This document shows positions 62,032 through 64,000 of a stretch of 64,000 nt of DNA, one piece after another. Origin of the DNA: Acidobacteriota bacterium (GTDB lineage: Bacteria; Acidobacteriota; Thermoanaerobaculia; Gp7-AA8). The translations under genes and the position numbers were made by a program. Within the stretch, counting starts at the first letter, position 1. Each line of letters opens with the position of its first letter. The DNA lies in the NCBI GenBank assembly GCA_021781455.1, contig JAJXWV010000083.1, positions 62,001-126,000 of the forward strand, read 5' to 3'. Under the pieces are notes generated by a model. The model was not told the DNA's origin and ran no database searches. It worked only from the letters and a program-made list of their open reading frames with translations.

Positions 62032-63426
62032 CTATTCCACCGCCGCAACCATGTACTGTTCGAGCTTTCCGTCGGGCATCGCATAGGTCCAGGCCCGCAC
62101 GGTCTTCTGTGCGAAGCGGACGCGGTAGCGGCGCAGGGTCATGCCGCCGCGGAGCGCCTGCGATTGCTGCGTGAATTCCTGCGGCTTGCCGAGCGGGCCA
62201 AGGCTGGAGGCGAAGTCCTTCAGCGCCTGTTCGCTGAAATAGGCATTGGCGTTCGCGGTGAAAAGCGATCGGTCGATCTTGCCGTGCTGCAGTCCTTCGA
62301 AGATCTGTTTTGCCTGATCGAGCGCCTTCCCGGCCGCCGGGTCCTTTTCGGCGAAGAGGATGTCGGCGATGCGGGTGCCGAGCTGCTCGGAGGCCGTGGT
62401 GGCGTCGAGGTTGGTCAGCACGACCACGGCCGCGCGCTGGTCGGGGTAGACGCGGTTGTTGGCCGTGAAGCCCGACACCTCGCCGCCGTGGGAAATGACC
62501 CGGCGTCCGTCGGTCATGCCGACCGACACGCCTAACCCATACCGCGCTCCCACGCCGTTGGCCAGCAGGGCTTCCGATTCCATCTGGCGGTACGAGGCGG
62601 GCTGCAGCACGGTCTGGTCGATCATGGAGACGTCCCAGCGCGCCAGGTCGCCGGCGGTCATGGCCAGTTCACCGGCGGCGAACATCCATCCTCGGCCTTC
62701 TTTCGGCGCAGGGCGCAGCGGGCCTAGCGCATAGCGAAGATAGCGCTGCGGCTCGCCTGGCCCGAGCGGCGCCGCGTCCGAGTCGAACACGCTGGTCATG
62801 TTCAGCGGCCCGAATATGTTCTTTTGCAGGAATTCGAGCAGCGGCGTGGCGCTGACCTTCTCCACGATCTGCCCGGCGATCACGTAATTGGTGTTGCTGT
62901 ACTGGTAGCGGGTCCCGGGCTCGAAATCGAGCGGCTTTTTCGCCCATCCGTCCAGGATGGCCTGGGCCGTGGTCGGCTGCAGCATCATCGGCATCACGTA
63001 GTCCTGCGGCCAGAAGTCCTGGTATCCGGAGGTCATGGAGAGGATCTCGCGAATGGTGACGTCGTTGGCGCGGGTCAGGTCGGGGAACCAGCGCACGAGC
63101 TTGTCGTCGAGGGAGAGCTTCCCCTGCTGCTCGAGGAGCAGCACCGCCGCAGCGGTGAACTGCTTGCTGATCGAGCCGATGCTGTAGCGCATCTCGGGAC
63201 TGGCCGCAGTCTTCGACTCGAGGTCCGCCGTCCCGTATGCGTGGACGTAGGCGATCTTTCCGTCACGGACGACGGCGATGGATGCGCTCGGCGCTCCGGT
63301 TTTGGCGATGATCTCGGTGGCAGCCTTGTCGATCCTGTCGCGCATCTCGGCCGGAATGGCCTCCTGCGCCGAGAGCGGTGCGGCGATGGCGATGAGAACA
63401 AGCGCAAATCGTACGGCAAGGCGCAT
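62032..63426 (-). CDS. serine hydrolase / class C beta-lactamase-like protein
   Basis: Signal peptide; SISK nucleophile motif (YSIGSISKQFTAAAVLLL), YSNTNY motif. Confidence 0.92.
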   Translation of the reverse strand: MRLAVRFALVLIAIAAPLSAQEAIPAEMRDRIDKAATEIIAKTGAPSASIAVVRDGKIAYVHAYGTADLESKTAASPEMRYSIGSISKQFTAAAVLLLEQQGKLSLDDKLVRWFPDLTRANDVTIREILSMTSGYQDFWPQDYVMPMMLQPTTAQAILDGWAKKPLDFEPGTRYQYSNTNYVIAGQIVEKVSATPLLEFLQKNIFGPLNMTSVFDSDAAPLGPGEPQRYLRYALGPLRPAPKEGRGWMFAAGELAMTAGDLARWDVSMIDQTVLQPASYRQMESEALLANGVGARYGLGVSVGMTDGRRVISHGGEVSGFTANNRVYPDQRAAVVVLTNLDATTASEQLGTRIADILFAEKDPAAGKALDQAKQIFEGLQHGKIDRSLFTANANAYFSEQALKDFASSLGPLGKPQEFTQQSQALRGGMTLRRYRVRFAQKTVRAWTYAMPDGKLEQYMVAAVE

Positions 63427-63485
63427 TGATTCCTCCCGATTGGACGGTGGGATTCTAACGTGTCATTCCGATGTGACAAACGTTC

Positions 63486-63552
63486 AGAAGAGAGATGTTG
63501 AATGTTCAATGTTCAACGTTGAATGGACGGGGGAAGGCCGGATTCATTCAAC
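63486..63552. repeat. inverted short repeat, GTTGAATGTTCAAT units, preceded by AGAAGAGAG
   Basis: agaagagagatgttgaatgttcaatgttcaacgttgaatgg...cattcaacactcc. Confidence 0.8.
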
Positions 63553-63599
63553 ACTCCGCATTCGTCCTCTTGTTTGCGGACGCGATAAACTCCGAGGTA

Positions 63600-64000
63600 A
63601 TGAGCCGCCGTGCCGCCCTTCTGGTGTGCGCCGTCATCGTCCTGGTCACCTCCTGCATTTCGCTTCGTCCCCGGCCGCACCGCGCGCGGGAGCTGCGCGG
63701 CCTGTGGGTGGCCACGGTGAACAATGGCGACTGGCCTTCGCGCCGCGACCTGACCGTCGACCAGCAGAAGCAGGAGCTCGTGGCCATCTTCGATCGCGCG
63801 GCCGCGCTGCACCTCAACGCGATCTTCCTGCAGATCCGCCCTGCGGCCGACGCGTTCTATCCGTCGTCGCTCGAGCCGTGGTCGGAGTTCCTGACCGGAA
63901 CCAGCGGCAAGGCCCCCGAGCCGCTTTACGACCCGCTGGCGTTCGCCATCGACGAAGCGCACAAGCGCGGCCTCGAGCTGCACGCCTGGTTCAATCCCTT
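63600..64000 (+). CDS. glycoside hydrolase-like family 10 (DUF187) lipoprotein, N-terminal part (runs off window)
   Basis: Lipobox-like VTSC; RELRGLWVATVNNGDWPSRRDLTVDQQKQELVAIFDRAAALHLNAIFLQIRPAADAFYPSS. Confidence 0.85.
   Translation, partial: MSRRAALLVCAVIVLVTSCISLRPRPHRARELRGLWVATVNNGDWPSRRDLTVDQQKQELVAIFDRAAALHLNAIFLQIRPAADAFYPSSLEPWSEFLTGTSGKAPEPLYDPLAFAIDEAHKRGLELHAWFNP

Overview
High-GC bacterial chromosomal window. Gene content and style suggest Acidobacteriota or a relative, but this is a low-confidence inference from composition. Most of it is ordinary housekeeping and metabolic coding: tig-clpP-clpX-lon-engB-rho, asnB, a class A PBP, mlaEFD, ugd/uxs, purA, kbl, glgP, a selenocysteine-containing fdnGHI formate dehydrogenase locus with fdhE/fdhD, an efflux adaptor with two MacB-type permeases, several peptidases, and amino-acid permeases. 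There are two tRNAs (Lys-CTT, Leu-TAG). I saw no CRISPR array, prophage, transposase or obvious defence island. The most unusual feature is between the genes. More than 20 intergenic regions hold an inverted structure whose arms are short tandem repeats (7-9 bp units, e.g. AGTGCTG, GCGGTTGC, GATGGGACG), or REP/BIME-like palindromes. The repeat unit differs from locus to locus, but the two arms within a locus match. The structures are strongly anchored at gene 3' ends: arms often start at, inside, or within a few bp of stop codons, and in two convergent pairs the hairpin spans almost exactly stop to stop. Other points of note are an in-frame UGA (Sec) with a SECIS-like hairpin in fdnG, a ~320 bp nested palindromic element at 56.7-57.0 kb, a truncated SDR remnant, a possible Shine-Dalgarno-sequestering hairpin, and a MacA/MacB-like cluster with no ATPase gene. 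All homology calls are by eye from motifs; no searches were run.
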